Origin: Rhodanobacteraceae bacterium
GTDB taxonomy: Bacteria > Pseudomonadota > Gammaproteobacteria > Xanthomonadales > Rhodanobacteraceae
Direction of reading: 5' to 3'
DNA: 5,661 bases
Assembly: GCA_012270595.1 (NCBI GenBank)
Contig: JAAXIA010000008.1
Location: forward strand, 1 to 5,661
Positions 1-5,661 of this stretch are shown one piece after another. The position numbers were made by a program, and so were the translations under genes. The notes beneath the pieces were generated by a model that was not told where the DNA came from, made no database searches, and saw only the letters and a program-made list of their open reading frames with translations. Positions within the stretch are counted from its first letter, which is position 1; every line of letters begins with the position of its first letter.

Positions 1-154
1 ACTTGGTATTGCGCGTGCCTTGATTGACTATGACGCATCATTTAAATCAACGCTGCGCCGAGCTGGCTTTGTTACACGCGATGCCCGTGAAGTGGAGCGT
101 AAAAAGGTTGGCTTGCGCAAGGCACGTCGCTCCACACAGTTCTCAAAACGTTAA
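1..154 (+). CDS. rpsI: 30S ribosomal protein S9, C-terminal part (5' end outside window)
   Basis: This is the last 50 codons of ribosomal protein S9, read in the frame that begins at base 2 and ending at TAA 152-154. S9 is a small-subunit ribosomal protein; its basic C-terminal tail reaches the P-site tRNA. Visible family features are [10 protein letters not shown], then [20 protein letters not shown], and the very basic end that finishes in QFSKR, the usual proteobacterial S9 terminus. The family is about 130 residues long, so roughly the first 80 residues lie left of the window. rpsI normally follows rplM in one operon, so rplM is expected just upstream. The reading frame is intact and nothing is unusual except SerThr before QFSKR, where many relatives have ArgPro. 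Identification is firm from the motif string. Confidence 0.97.
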   Translation, partial: LGIARALIDYDASFKSTLRRAGFVTRDAREVERKKVGLRKARRSTQFSKR

Positions 155-169
155 AGAAGCACTGGACTT

Positions 170-194
170 TGGGAAAATAGTACTATTGATCCCA
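170..194 (+). other. imperfect hairpin downstream of rpsI
   Basis: Outer arms TGGGA (170-174) and TCCCA (190-194) can pair, and they enclose the perfect 12-base palindrome AATAGTACTATT. A bulge of about one base separates the two stems. No run of T follows, so this does not look like a classical intrinsic terminator. It may be an RNA 3'-end structure of the ribosomal protein transcript, a processing site, or chance. The rest of 155-295 shows no coding sequence. Confidence 0.3.
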
Positions 195-253
195 GGATGG
201 TAGACTTATTGAGGTTCAGGCGTGTAGCCACTGGTGTAATGCTTGCGCGCCTG

Positions 254-281
254 TTCGTTGATGCCTGAGATAAACTAGAAT
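254..281 (+). promoter_or_regulatory. weak candidate promoter for the tRNA gene
   Basis: TAGAAT at 276-281 matches five of six bases of the sigma-70 -10 consensus and would place the start of transcription near 288, just ahead of the mature tRNA 5' end at 296. The expected -35 position (about 253-259, around TTCGTT) is a poor match. The tRNA may instead be transcribed by readthrough from rpsI. This call rests on spacing and the -10 match only. Confidence 0.25.
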
Positions 282-295
282 TTTTTTGCCTTTAT

Positions 296-370
296 AGCCC
301 CGTCGCCAAGTGGTAAGGCACCTGACTCTGACTCAGGCATTCGGTGGTTCGAATCCATCCGGGGCTGCCA
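296..370 (+). tRNA. tRNA-Gln (anticodon CTG), CCA encoded
   Basis: The 75-base sequence folds as a full cloverleaf. The acceptor stem AGCCCCG (296-302) pairs with CGGGGCT (360-366), followed by discriminator G367 and encoded CCA. The D stem is GCC/GGC around the loop AAGTGGTAA. The anticodon stem CCTGA/TCAGG closes the seven-base loop CTCTGAC, giving anticodon CTG at 328-330, which reads the glutamine codon CAG. The variable loop has five bases. The T stem GGTGG/CCATC includes one G-T wobble and closes the loop TTCGAAT. The body closely resembles proteobacterial tRNA-Gln, including GCCAAG-GGTAAGGCA and the CATTC stretch after the anticodon stem. The CTG isoacceptor usually accompanies a TTG one; none is seen here. 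It lies about 140 bases downstream of rpsI on the same strand. Confidence 0.96.
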
Positions 371-446
371 TATCACGACCGGTGATTGTGCGGTTATCCT
401 GTTTATATAAAGAACTATATGATTTATGCTTAGGCACTTGGATGCA

Positions 447-475
447 TTAAAGGGTGTTTAGCCTATCGATATAGT
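447..475 (+). promoter_or_regulatory. weak candidate promoter for the small secreted-protein gene
   Basis: TATAGT at 470-475 matches five of six -10 bases and has TTAAAG at 447-452 seventeen bases upstream as a poor -35. It would give a short leader of about 20 bases containing the AGGAG ribosome binding site at 490-494. The surrounding 371-501 region is AT-rich; a second -10-like TATGAT lies at 418-423. This is consensus matching by eye only. Confidence 0.25.
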
Positions 476-501
476 TTAATGAATAAAACAGGAGATATTT
501 C

Positions 502-906
502 ATGGTTAAATCAGAGTTAAAACGCTTGCTCTTGGTGGCTGTTACCGCGGTTTCTGTCTGCTTGTCCGTGCTTTCCCATGCCAATGATGCTGGAAAAGTG
601 ACATTCATCAACTACCCCGACCCCCATGGAGTGGGTTATGAGACTGTTGGGGAGTTATCTTATCGCTATCATGGTCGGGTGCATAGTGCATCTACCGTTG
701 CATTCTATGATGCGCGCCCCAGTCTTTCCTGGCCTAAAGGGGCACAGGATATTAAAGTTTCCCATACCTTTTTGCCCCTTTCTCTCACGTGTATATTCGA
801 TCTTGATTCATCCATGAAAGCTAAAAACGAGCTTGTTTTCATACTCACCAAAGATGGGCATGAAAAGTGGTTTTGGGATGGACACCGGATAAAAAAATGC
901 GGATAA
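502..906 (+). CDS. small exported protein of unknown function
   Basis: I do not recognise this 134-residue protein. The ATG start is supported by AGGAG at 490-494, seven bases upstream. Residues 1-27 form a typical Sec signal peptide: a basic start (KSELKR), a hydrophobic stretch around residues 9-24, and a likely signal peptidase I cut after SHA27 before NDA. Cys20 falls inside the hydrophobic core and is not a lipobox cysteine, so a lipoprotein is unlikely. The mature chain of about 107 residues carries two cysteines, Cys97 and Cys133, which could form a disulfide in the periplasm. It is rich in aromatic residues (for example EKWFWDGHRIKKC near the end) and has no predicted second membrane segment. 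It is a single gene between the tRNA and the convergent oppF. Periplasmic location or secretion is inferred from the signal peptide; function is unknown. Codon structure, ribosome binding site and signal peptide together make it a real gene. Confidence 0.82.
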   Translation: MVKSELKRLLLVAVTAVSVCLSVLSHANDAGKVTFINYPDPHGVGYETVGELSYRYHGRVHSASTVAFYDARPSLSWPKGAQDIKVSHTFLPLSLTCIFDLDSSMKAKNELVFILTKDGHEKWFWDGHRIKKCG

Positions 907-956
907 ATAAATCTCATTCGTGATAGTGATAAAGGGGCCTTACTGAAAATAAGTCC

Positions 957-986
957 GTGCCTCGTGTTTTCACCAACATGAGGCAC
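957..986. terminator. hairpin between convergent genes, probable oppF terminator
   Basis: GTGCCTCGTG (957-966) pairs with CATGAGGCAC (977-986) to give a 10-base-pair stem with one G-T wobble on the + strand (one A-C mismatch on the - strand) and a 10-base loop. On the - strand it lies just beyond the oppF stop and is followed by GGACTTATTTTC, a modest U-rich tail, which suits an imperfect intrinsic terminator of the opp operon. On the + strand the stem is followed by a run of six T at 1000-1005, but 13 bases away, so termination of the 502-906 gene here is less certain. GTCCG (953-957) and CGGAC (1006-1010) could form an alternative outer pairing. Confidence 0.5.
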
Positions 987-1039
987 TCTGTCGTTGTCGT
1001 TTTTTCGGACATAGGTGACGCAGGTACAGCGCCATGTGT

Positions 1040-2044
1040 TCAGGCTGCCTGCCTGGGTTTTTCCTCGACTTTTATGCAGGCTACTTCGCGAGTTTCACTC
1101 AGCCACCGAAGTTCTGGCTTTTTTTTGGCACAGTTGCTATCGGCCAGGGGACAGCGCGTGTGAAAGACACAACCGGAAGGTGGATGGATGGGGGAGGGTA
1201 AATCACCTTCCAGAATTTGAATGCGCTTGTTTCTTTCCAGCTCTGGGTCAGGCAGGGGAGCGGCTGAAATGAGTGCTTTAGTGTAAGGATGTGACGGATG
1301 GTCGCACAGAGATTTGGATTCACCCACCTCCATAACCCGACCCAGATACATTACCAGAATCCGGTCAGAAATATGCTTGATGACACTCAGGTTATGCGCT
1401 ATAAATAAAATGGTGAGGCCAAGACTGTGCTGAAGTTCCTTTAATAGATTCACTACTTGTGCCTGAATAGATACATCCAGCGCGCTGACGGGTTCGTCAC
1501 ACACCAGGATAGATGGCCTTAGAATAAGCGCTCTGGCAATACCGGCACGCTGGCATTGTCCCCCTGAAAATTGGTGTGGGTAACGGTTGATATGCCTGGG
1601 TGATAAACCGACCATGCGCATCATTTGTTCGACGCGTGCCCGCCTTTCACCGACGGAAAGCTTTGGTTCGTGCACCAGCAAGGGTTCGGCAATAATATTT
1701 CCAATGGTCATTCTTGGGTTTAATGAGGAAAAAGGATCCTGAAACACCATCTGAATATTTTTTCTGATTGGTTGCCAGGTTTTTTTGGTTTTCACCACAG
1801 TCAAGTCTTTTCCCGCCCATATCACGGATCCTGCGGTTGCACCAACCAGACCGACAATGGCACGAATCAAGGTTGATTTTCCACAACCTGACTCGCCAAC
1901 AATGCCAAGAATTTCGCCTTGATTGACTTTAAAAGAGACTTCATCCACCGCTTTGACATATTGCGTTTGCTGCCATGGCCAGGATTTTTTAAGTGGAAAA
2001 TGCACCTTTAAATCATGGATGCTTAGTAATGGGCCTTTGTTCAT
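1040..2044 (-). CDS. oppF: oligopeptide ABC importer ATP-binding subunit OppF
   Basis: This 334-residue protein is the second ATPase of the peptide importer; it binds and hydrolyses ATP at the cytoplasmic face of the OppBC channel. Motifs in order are Walker A GESGCGKST (50-58), Q-loop Q102 in FQDPFSSLNP, the signature SGGQCQRAGIARAL (from 160), Walker B ILVCDEP with Asp183 and Glu184, D-loop SALD (187-190) and H-loop His217. The C-terminal oligopeptide-transporter extension has four cysteines (292, 298, 305, 323) spaced as in family members reported to hold a 4Fe-4S cluster. IAHNLSVIKHISDR and VMYLGRVMEVGE suggest OppF rather than DppD. The usual Arg in SGGQRQR is Cys164 here. The start overlaps the oppD stop by four bases (ATGA), and an AAGGAG site lies 11 bases upstream within oppD, so translational coupling is likely. 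Length is normal for the family. Dipeptide specificity (DppF) cannot be excluded. Confidence 0.93.
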   Translation of the reverse strand: MNKGPLLSIHDLKVHFPLKKSWPWQQTQYVKAVDEVSFKVNQGEILGIVGESGCGKSTLIRAIVGLVGATAGSVIWAGKDLTVVKTKKTWQPIRKNIQMVFQDPFSSLNPRMTIGNIIAEPLLVHEPKLSVGERRARVEQMMRMVGLSPRHINRYPHQFSGGQCQRAGIARALILRPSILVCDEPVSALDVSIQAQVVNLLKELQHSLGLTILFIAHNLSVIKHISDRILVMYLGRVMEVGESKSLCDHPSHPYTKALISAAPLPDPELERNKRIQILEGDLPSPIHPPSGCVFHTRCPLADSNCAKKKPELRWLSETREVACIKVEEKPRQAA

Positions 2045-3033
2045 GAATTTAATGTCTCCTTATTATCTGTTTCCCTGGCATGAAAACAGGCCACATAATG
2101 CAGATTTTGATCGTGCATGTCTTCGAGAACAGGATGTTGTTGACTGCAAATGTCTGTTGCTCGTGGGCAGCGTGGCGAAAAGGCGCAACCTGCAGGCAAA
2201 TGAGATAAATCAGGGGGTTCACCTGTGATTTCCTGAAGTTTTGTTTGCGCCGAATCCACTCGTGGGGTTGCCGTCATCAGACCAGAAGTGTAAGGGTGAT
2301 AATGATTGGCGAACAAATCATGTATTTGTGCTGATTCAACGGTTGTTCCGGCGTACATCACCATGACCCGGTCACAGGCTCCCGCTACGACAGCAATATC
2401 ATGGGTGATTAAAATGGTTGCCATTTTAAATTCATCCTGAAGTTCTTGTAATAATTTCAGTAATTGTGCCTGTACTGTTACATCAAGGGCTGTGGTTGGC
2501 TCATCGGCAATGAGCAACCTGGGTTTGCACATAAGCGCCATAGCAACCATGACCCGCTGCTGCATGCCGCCAGATAGTTCGTGTGGATAAAGCTTGATGC
2601 GGTTGGCTATATCAGGAATACGAACGGCATCAAGCATGTCTATGGCATGCCTCCTTGCCTGGGCTTTGGTTGAGTGCTGGTGGACCATCATCGGTTCACA
2701 AAGCTGCGTCTCAATGGTCACATACGGATTAAGTGAAGTCATGGGATCTTGAAAGATCATCGAGATTTCATTGCCACGTATTTGATTGAGTTCTTTCGTG
2801 GGTATGCCAATGAGTTCTTTGCCGTCAAGTTTGGCAGAGCCAGAAACAAGCGCATTATTGGCGGAAAGCCCCATGAGTGCGAGTACGGTTTGACTTTTCC
2901 CAGAGCCGGATTCACCCACAACGCCGAGTGTTTCTGCCTTATCCAGTGAAAAGCTGACATGATTGATCGCGTGGACCAGACCGTCATTCGTTTTAAACCG
3001 CACGTTTAAATTATTGACTTCCAGCAATGACAT
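2041..3033 (-). CDS. oppD: oligopeptide ABC importer ATP-binding subunit OppD
   Basis: This 330-residue protein is the first ATPase subunit of the importer and pairs with OppF. It has Walker A GESGSGKS (40-47), Q-loop Q95 in FQDPMTSLNP, signature LSGGMQQRVMVAMAL (from 153), Walker B LLIADEP with Asp177 and Glu178, D-loop TALD (181-184) and H-loop His211 in ITHDIAVV. SGGMQQRVMIAMAL-type signature and DEPTTALDVTVQAQ are hallmarks of the OppD/DppD branch. The C-terminal extension GEPPDLSHLPAGCAFSPRCP carries cysteines 283, 289, 296 and 316 in the spacing linked to a 4Fe-4S cluster in some relatives. An AAGGGA ribosome binding site (3039-3044) overlaps the oppC stop and lies five bases before the ATG. 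The gene is nine bases downstream of oppC and overlaps oppF by four bases. All catalytic residues are intact. OppD is preferred over DppD by operon order, but the substrate is not known. Confidence 0.93.
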   Translation of the reverse strand: MSLLEVNNLNVRFKTNDGLVHAINHVSFSLDKAETLGVVGESGSGKSQTVLALMGLSANNALVSGSAKLDGKELIGIPTKELNQIRGNEISMIFQDPMTSLNPYVTIETQLCEPMMVHQHSTKAQARRHAIDMLDAVRIPDIANRIKLYPHELSGGMQQRVMVAMALMCKPRLLIADEPTTALDVTVQAQLLKLLQELQDEFKMATILITHDIAVVAGACDRVMVMYAGTTVESAQIHDLFANHYHPYTSGLMTATPRVDSAQTKLQEITGEPPDLSHLPAGCAFSPRCPRATDICSQQHPVLEDMHDQNLHYVACFHARETDNKETLNS

Positions 3034-3042
3034 GATGTTCCC

Positions 3043-3978
3043 TTAATGCTGTTCACGTGGATCCAGGGCATCACGTAGACCGTTGCCCACAAAATTGAAA
3101 CATAAAAGTGTGACTGTCAGGAAAGAAGAAGGAATCAGCAGTAGCCACCAATAATTGAAGGCGATGACCTGAGCACCGTCACTGATGAGTCCACCCCAAT
3201 CCGTCATGGGGGGCTGAATACCAAGGCCAAGGAAGCTTAGAAAAACGGCAATCATGATGCTACCTGGCACCGTGAGGGTAATGTAAACCGCAATAATGCC
3301 GATAAGGTTCCTGATAATATGACGGGTAATAATGACTCTTTCCTTGACGCCGCAAACATGGGCCGCTTCGATAAACTGCCTGTTTTTCAGTCCCATTGTC
3401 TGGCCGCGCACCACGCGAGCCATATCCAGCCAGACAACAGCGCCAATAGCAATAAAAATAAGGATGAAGTTACGTCCAAAAAGGGTCACCAGCAAAATGG
3501 CAAAAAACATGAATGGCAGGCCATAAAGAACATCGACAATACGCATTAAAATATTATCCACGTTGCCACCCAAAAAACCTGCTGTTGCGCCCACCAAAGT
3601 ACCAATTACTACGCTGACCAGCGTCGCCACGAAGCCTATTTCCAAGGTAATGCGCCCACCAATCATGACCCGGGTGAATATGTCCCGGCCCAGCGAATCC
3701 GTACCAAACCAGTGCTTTGCACTTGGCGACTGGTAGACTTCAAGCAGGTTTTGTTGGGCGTAGGTATAGGGCGAAAACCAGGGCAGTACGATCATCATGA
3801 CAATGATTAAACCCAGGACAACAAGACTGAATTTCGCTATTCTGTTTTTTTTGAAGCGTAGCCATGCGTCATAATAAAGACTGCGTCCCTTGAATGCGCC
3901 TTCATATGAGTTGGTTGCCACTTTCTCCAGGAAGTATGCGTTTTTTTTCTTTTGGCGTAAGGTAAAACTTTTTTCCAT
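3043..3978 (-). CDS. oppC: oligopeptide ABC importer permease subunit OppC
   Basis: This 311-residue inner-membrane protein is one half of the channel. A cytoplasmic N-terminal part of about 48 residues, basic and ending in AWLRFKKNRIAK, precedes the first membrane segment (about 50-69); this long N-terminus is typical of OppC/DppC. The periplasmic loop holds FGTDSLGRDIFTRVMIGGR (91-109), a strongly conserved OppC marker. Five further hydrophobic segments lie near 111-135, 148-167, 170-188, 228-250 and 275-297. Between the fourth and fifth is the EAA loop (EAAHVCGVKERVIITRH, from 204), which docks onto the ATPase subunits. GLGIQPPMTDWGGLI and the end GNGLRDALDPR are also family signatures. 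It follows oppB after 10 bases and precedes oppD by nine. The ribosome binding site is weak (GAGTG, overlapping the oppB end), so coupling to oppB translation is likely. Length and motifs are complete. Confidence 0.93.
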   Translation of the reverse strand: MEKSFTLRQKKKNAYFLEKVATNSYEGAFKGRSLYYDAWLRFKKNRIAKFSLVVLGLIIVMMIVLPWFSPYTYAQQNLLEVYQSPSAKHWFGTDSLGRDIFTRVMIGGRITLEIGFVATLVSVVIGTLVGATAGFLGGNVDNILMRIVDVLYGLPFMFFAILLVTLFGRNFILIFIAIGAVVWLDMARVVRGQTMGLKNRQFIEAAHVCGVKERVIITRHIIRNLIGIIAVYITLTVPGSIMIAVFLSFLGLGIQPPMTDWGGLISDGAQVIAFNYWWLLLIPSSFLTVTLLCFNFVGNGLRDALDPREQH

Positions 3979-3988
3979 GGTGTTTCAC

Positions 3989-4927
3989 TCAGTATCTGAT
4001 TTTTGGATCTAAAAAGGCGTAGATAATATCTACGAGCAGGTTGAAAACAATGACCAGAAGGCTGTATATGATGACCAGGGCCAACACCAGGTTATAATCC
4101 CTGTTGGTTGCACCCTGAACCATCTGGATACCGATGCCGGGAATGGTAAATACGCGCTCAATCACTACGGAACCGGTCAAAATTCCTGCTACCGTCGGAC
4201 CCAAAAGTGACACGACCGGCATCATGGCGGGTTTTAGGGCATGTCTCCATACCAGCCTTGGCATTGACAGACCCTTGGCCTTGGCGGTACGGATAAAGGG
4301 AGATCCCATGATTTCAATCAAACTGCTTCGGGCAATTTGCGTGATAACCGCGATATAGGGCAAGGAAAGTATGATGACTGGAAGAACCAGGTCACTCAAG
4401 GTTCCCCATCCCCCTGCCGGAAACCAGTGAAGAAATACAGCAAAAACAAGTACGGATAAAGGTGCTGTGACCACAATCGGGGTGGATATCACCAACATGC
4501 AGAAAACACTTATGACATGATCAATAAAATCTGCCAAGGTATCTTTTGTCAAGGCAGAAAAAATGTCCAAAATAATTCCGCCAATGCCGGCGATAATGAT
4601 ACTGAATGTGCCTAGTTGTACAGAAACCCAAAAACCGCCCTGACTACCTGTAGGGAATACGAGGTGATTGATGGATTGCCCCTGGTACTTGAGTGAATAA
4701 CCAAGATTGCCATGGATTAGATCATCAAGATAGTATAAAAACTGCTGCCATAGCGGTAAATCCAGATGATATTGATGGTGAAGTTGTTTTAGTACTTCAG
4801 GTGGCAAGGCGCGCTCCGTTGCAAACGGATCCCCCGGAGTCATGTGTACCATCAAAAAACTGATTAACACGACAGCAAAAAGAGTCGGAATGACGCCACC
4901 TAACCGACGTAATATATAACTAAACAT
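3989..4927 (-). CDS. oppB: oligopeptide ABC importer permease subunit OppB
   Basis: This 312-residue inner-membrane protein is the other half of the channel and the first gene of the operon. It opens with MFSYILRRLGGVIPTLFAVV, a standard OppB/DppB start with the first membrane segment at about 9-30. MTPGDPF (29-35), then LDLPLWQQFLYYLDDLIHGN with LGYS, form the conserved periplasmic region. Further hydrophobic segments lie near 105-125, 137-168, 180-198, 235-255 and 280-305. The EAA-type loop RTAKAKGLSMPRLVWRHALK (213-232) contacts the ATPases, and ERVFTIPGIG (257-266) is a second family signature. The ATG at 4927 has only a weak purine-rich site (GAAGAAAA) upstream. Length fits the family (about 306-340). 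No substrate-binding-protein gene precedes it in this window, although one often heads such operons. Dipeptide, oligopeptide or other peptide-like substrates all remain possible. Confidence 0.93.
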   Translation of the reverse strand: MFSYILRRLGGVIPTLFAVVLISFLMVHMTPGDPFATERALPPEVLKQLHHQYHLDLPLWQQFLYYLDDLIHGNLGYSLKYQGQSINHLVFPTGSQGGFWVSVQLGTFSIIIAGIGGIILDIFSALTKDTLADFIDHVISVFCMLVISTPIVVTAPLSVLVFAVFLHWFPAGGWGTLSDLVLPVIILSLPYIAVITQIARSSLIEIMGSPFIRTAKAKGLSMPRLVWRHALKPAMMPVVSLLGPTVAGILTGSVVIERVFTIPGIGIQMVQGATNRDYNLVLALVIIYSLLVIVFNLLVDIIYAFLDPKIRY

Positions 4928-5164
4928 AGATTTTCTTCAGGATATAAAGAACAAATTTCTTCACCGACTGGGCGCAAAAAATGAATAAAAACCACTCGCG
5001 AGCCTGGCAGGGCTTTAGCAAACTCGCCCGGGAGTCTAGTGTACATCGTTCTTCAGATTCAGCACATGGGTGTTTCACGATGAGGGGAACTTATGGGGTG
5101 CGATAGCTATGTAACGACGCGCTTGCTACACTCGTTGCTCGTTGCGTGGAACAGGATAATGTAC
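4928..5164. promoter_or_regulatory. divergent intergenic region between oppB and the NlpC/P60 gene
   Basis: This 237-base stretch must hold the promoters for the leftward opp operon and the rightward lipoprotein gene. Its centre carries a palindromic cluster: the perfect 8-base palindrome CTCGCGAG (4995-5002), the arms AGCC (5001-5004) and GGCT (5011-5014), GCGAG (4998-5002) able to pair with CTCGC (5023-5027), and CCCGGG (5027-5032). On the - strand TATATC about 20 bases before oppB is a possible -10, without a good -35. On the + strand GATAAT (5155-5160) is a possible -10, again without a well-spaced -35. No clear operator for a known regulator was recognised. An upstream part of the lipoprotein reading frame (from 5093) lies within this region. 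Confidence 0.4.
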
Positions 5165-5661
5165 ATGTGGTGGGCAACTGCTTTCAAGTCGGCGGATGGC
5201 TTGTCGCTTGTGCTCACGCGTTGGCATAGTGTTGTGCTTTGGCTGTTGCTCTGCTTGCTTGGCGCTTGCGCGAGCAGACCATATCGGCACAGGCCTGTTT
5301 CCCCACCTACCCATACGGCGGCACACGAGCAGCATCAGGAACGGACCTTCAAACCCTCGCATTCTGGGTTTAAGTCCGAGTTAGCCCGTGCGCCACGTGG
5401 CGAAGTGTCGTTGGCTAACGATGTGCTGTTGCGTGCTATTGCACTGATTGGTACGCGTTATCGTTGGGGGGGCAATACACCGAAAAGCGGTTTCGACTGT
5501 AGTGGACTGGTTCGTTATGTCTACCGTCATGTTCATGGCGTCAAACTGCCCCGCACTGCGCGCGGCATGAGTCATCTTGATGAGCGTAAAGTGCGGCATA
5601 TGAGCCACTTGATGAGTGGCGATCTGGTGTTTTTCCGCATCCACGGACGCATCCATCAACA
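5165..5661 (+). CDS. NlpC/P60 family cell-wall hydrolase lipoprotein (3' end outside window)
   Basis: This partial gene encodes at least 165 residues of an NlpC/P60 cysteine peptidase, a family that cuts peptide stems of peptidoglycan, often between D-Glu and meso-diaminopimelate. A lipoprotein signal ends in LLGAC with the lipobox Cys35 (codon 5267-5269), preceded by WHSVVLWLLLCLL, so the mature protein should be lipid-anchored. A Pro/His-rich linker of about 45 residues follows. The catalytic domain starts near LANDVLLRAIALIGTRYRWG and contains GFDCSGLV with catalytic Cys112, then LPRTAR and GDLVFF. His164 is 52 residues after Cys112, as expected for the catalytic His; the third residue lies beyond the edge. 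The start is uncertain: ATG 5165 has AGGA (5153-5156) eight bases upstream and gives a 35-residue signal. ATG 5093 has a good GAGG site but would put 58 residues before the lipobox, and GTG 5210 would give a compact 19-residue signal. It is divergent from oppB and reads as richer in G+C than the opp genes. Confidence 0.88.
   Translation, partial: MWWATAFKSADGLSLVLTRWHSVVLWLLLCLLGACASRPYRHRPVSPPTHTAAHEQHQERTFKPSHSGFKSELARAPRGEVSLANDVLLRAIALIGTRYRWGGNTPKSGFDCSGLVRYVYRHVHGVKLPRTARGMSHLDERKVRHMSHLMSGDLVFFRIHGRIHQ

Noticed and set aside
155..295. Possible integrated element or attachment site next to the tRNA gene
   Set aside because: No integrase, no repeat of the tRNA 3' end was seen in the window, and the neighbours are ordinary chromosomal genes.
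372..386. Small inverted repeat ATCAC-GACCG-GTGAT after the tRNA as a terminator
   Set aside because: The stem is only five base pairs and no T run follows closely; too weak to call.
705..986. Open reading frame on the - strand opposite the small secreted protein
   Set aside because: It lies almost wholly antisense to the 502-906 gene, which has a ribosome binding site and signal peptide; the antisense product shows no recognisable domain.
1923..2228. 101-codon + strand open frame across the oppD/oppF junction
   Set aside because: It is antisense to two well-supported ATPase genes, has no recognisable motif and is a shadow of their codon pattern.
5381..5659. - strand open frame at the right edge
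   Set aside because: It is antisense to the NlpC/P60 gene, whose catalytic motifs are unmistakable.
1..5661. CRISPR array, insertion sequence or toxin-antitoxin pair
   Set aside because: No regularly spaced repeats, terminal inverted repeats with a transposase, or small paired genes of those types were seen.

Overview
This window looks like an ordinary stretch of a gammaproteobacterial-type chromosome. The signs are an S9 ribosomal protein ending in the proteobacterial QFSKR tail, a tRNA-Gln with an encoded CCA end, a complete four-gene OppBCDF-type peptide importer core, and an NlpC/P60 lipoprotein. I cannot place the genus from sequence alone. Base composition appears moderate, and the right-hand end (the NlpC/P60 gene) looks richer in G+C than the centre.

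Layout. Bases 1-154 are the 3' end of rpsI on the + strand. A tRNA-Gln(CTG) gene lies at 296-370 (+). A small exported protein of unknown function is encoded at 502-906 (+). A hairpin at 957-986 sits between this gene and the convergent oppF and probably ends transcription of the transporter operon. On the - strand, read from right to left, lie oppB (4927-3989), oppC (3978-3043), oppD (3033-2041) and oppF (2044-1040). These four are packed with gaps of 9-10 bases or a 4-base ATGA overlap, so they form one transcription unit. A 237-base divergent intergenic region (4928-5164) separates oppB from an NlpC/P60 cell-wall hydrolase lipoprotein that runs off the right edge (+).

How the genes work together. 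OppB and OppC should form the inner-membrane channel, and OppD and OppF the two ATPase subunits, of an importer for oligopeptides or dipeptides. No substrate-binding protein (OppA/DppA) lies next to them in this window, so it must be supplied from elsewhere. The NlpC/P60 lipoprotein could release muropeptide fragments that such a transporter might take up, but that link is only inferred from adjacency and the two genes do not share a transcript.

I found no strong candidate for a new biological system. The points most worth checking are the orphan transporter core, a cysteine in place of the usual arginine in the OppF signature motif, the unrecognised small secreted protein, and the palindromic cluster in the divergent intergenic region.
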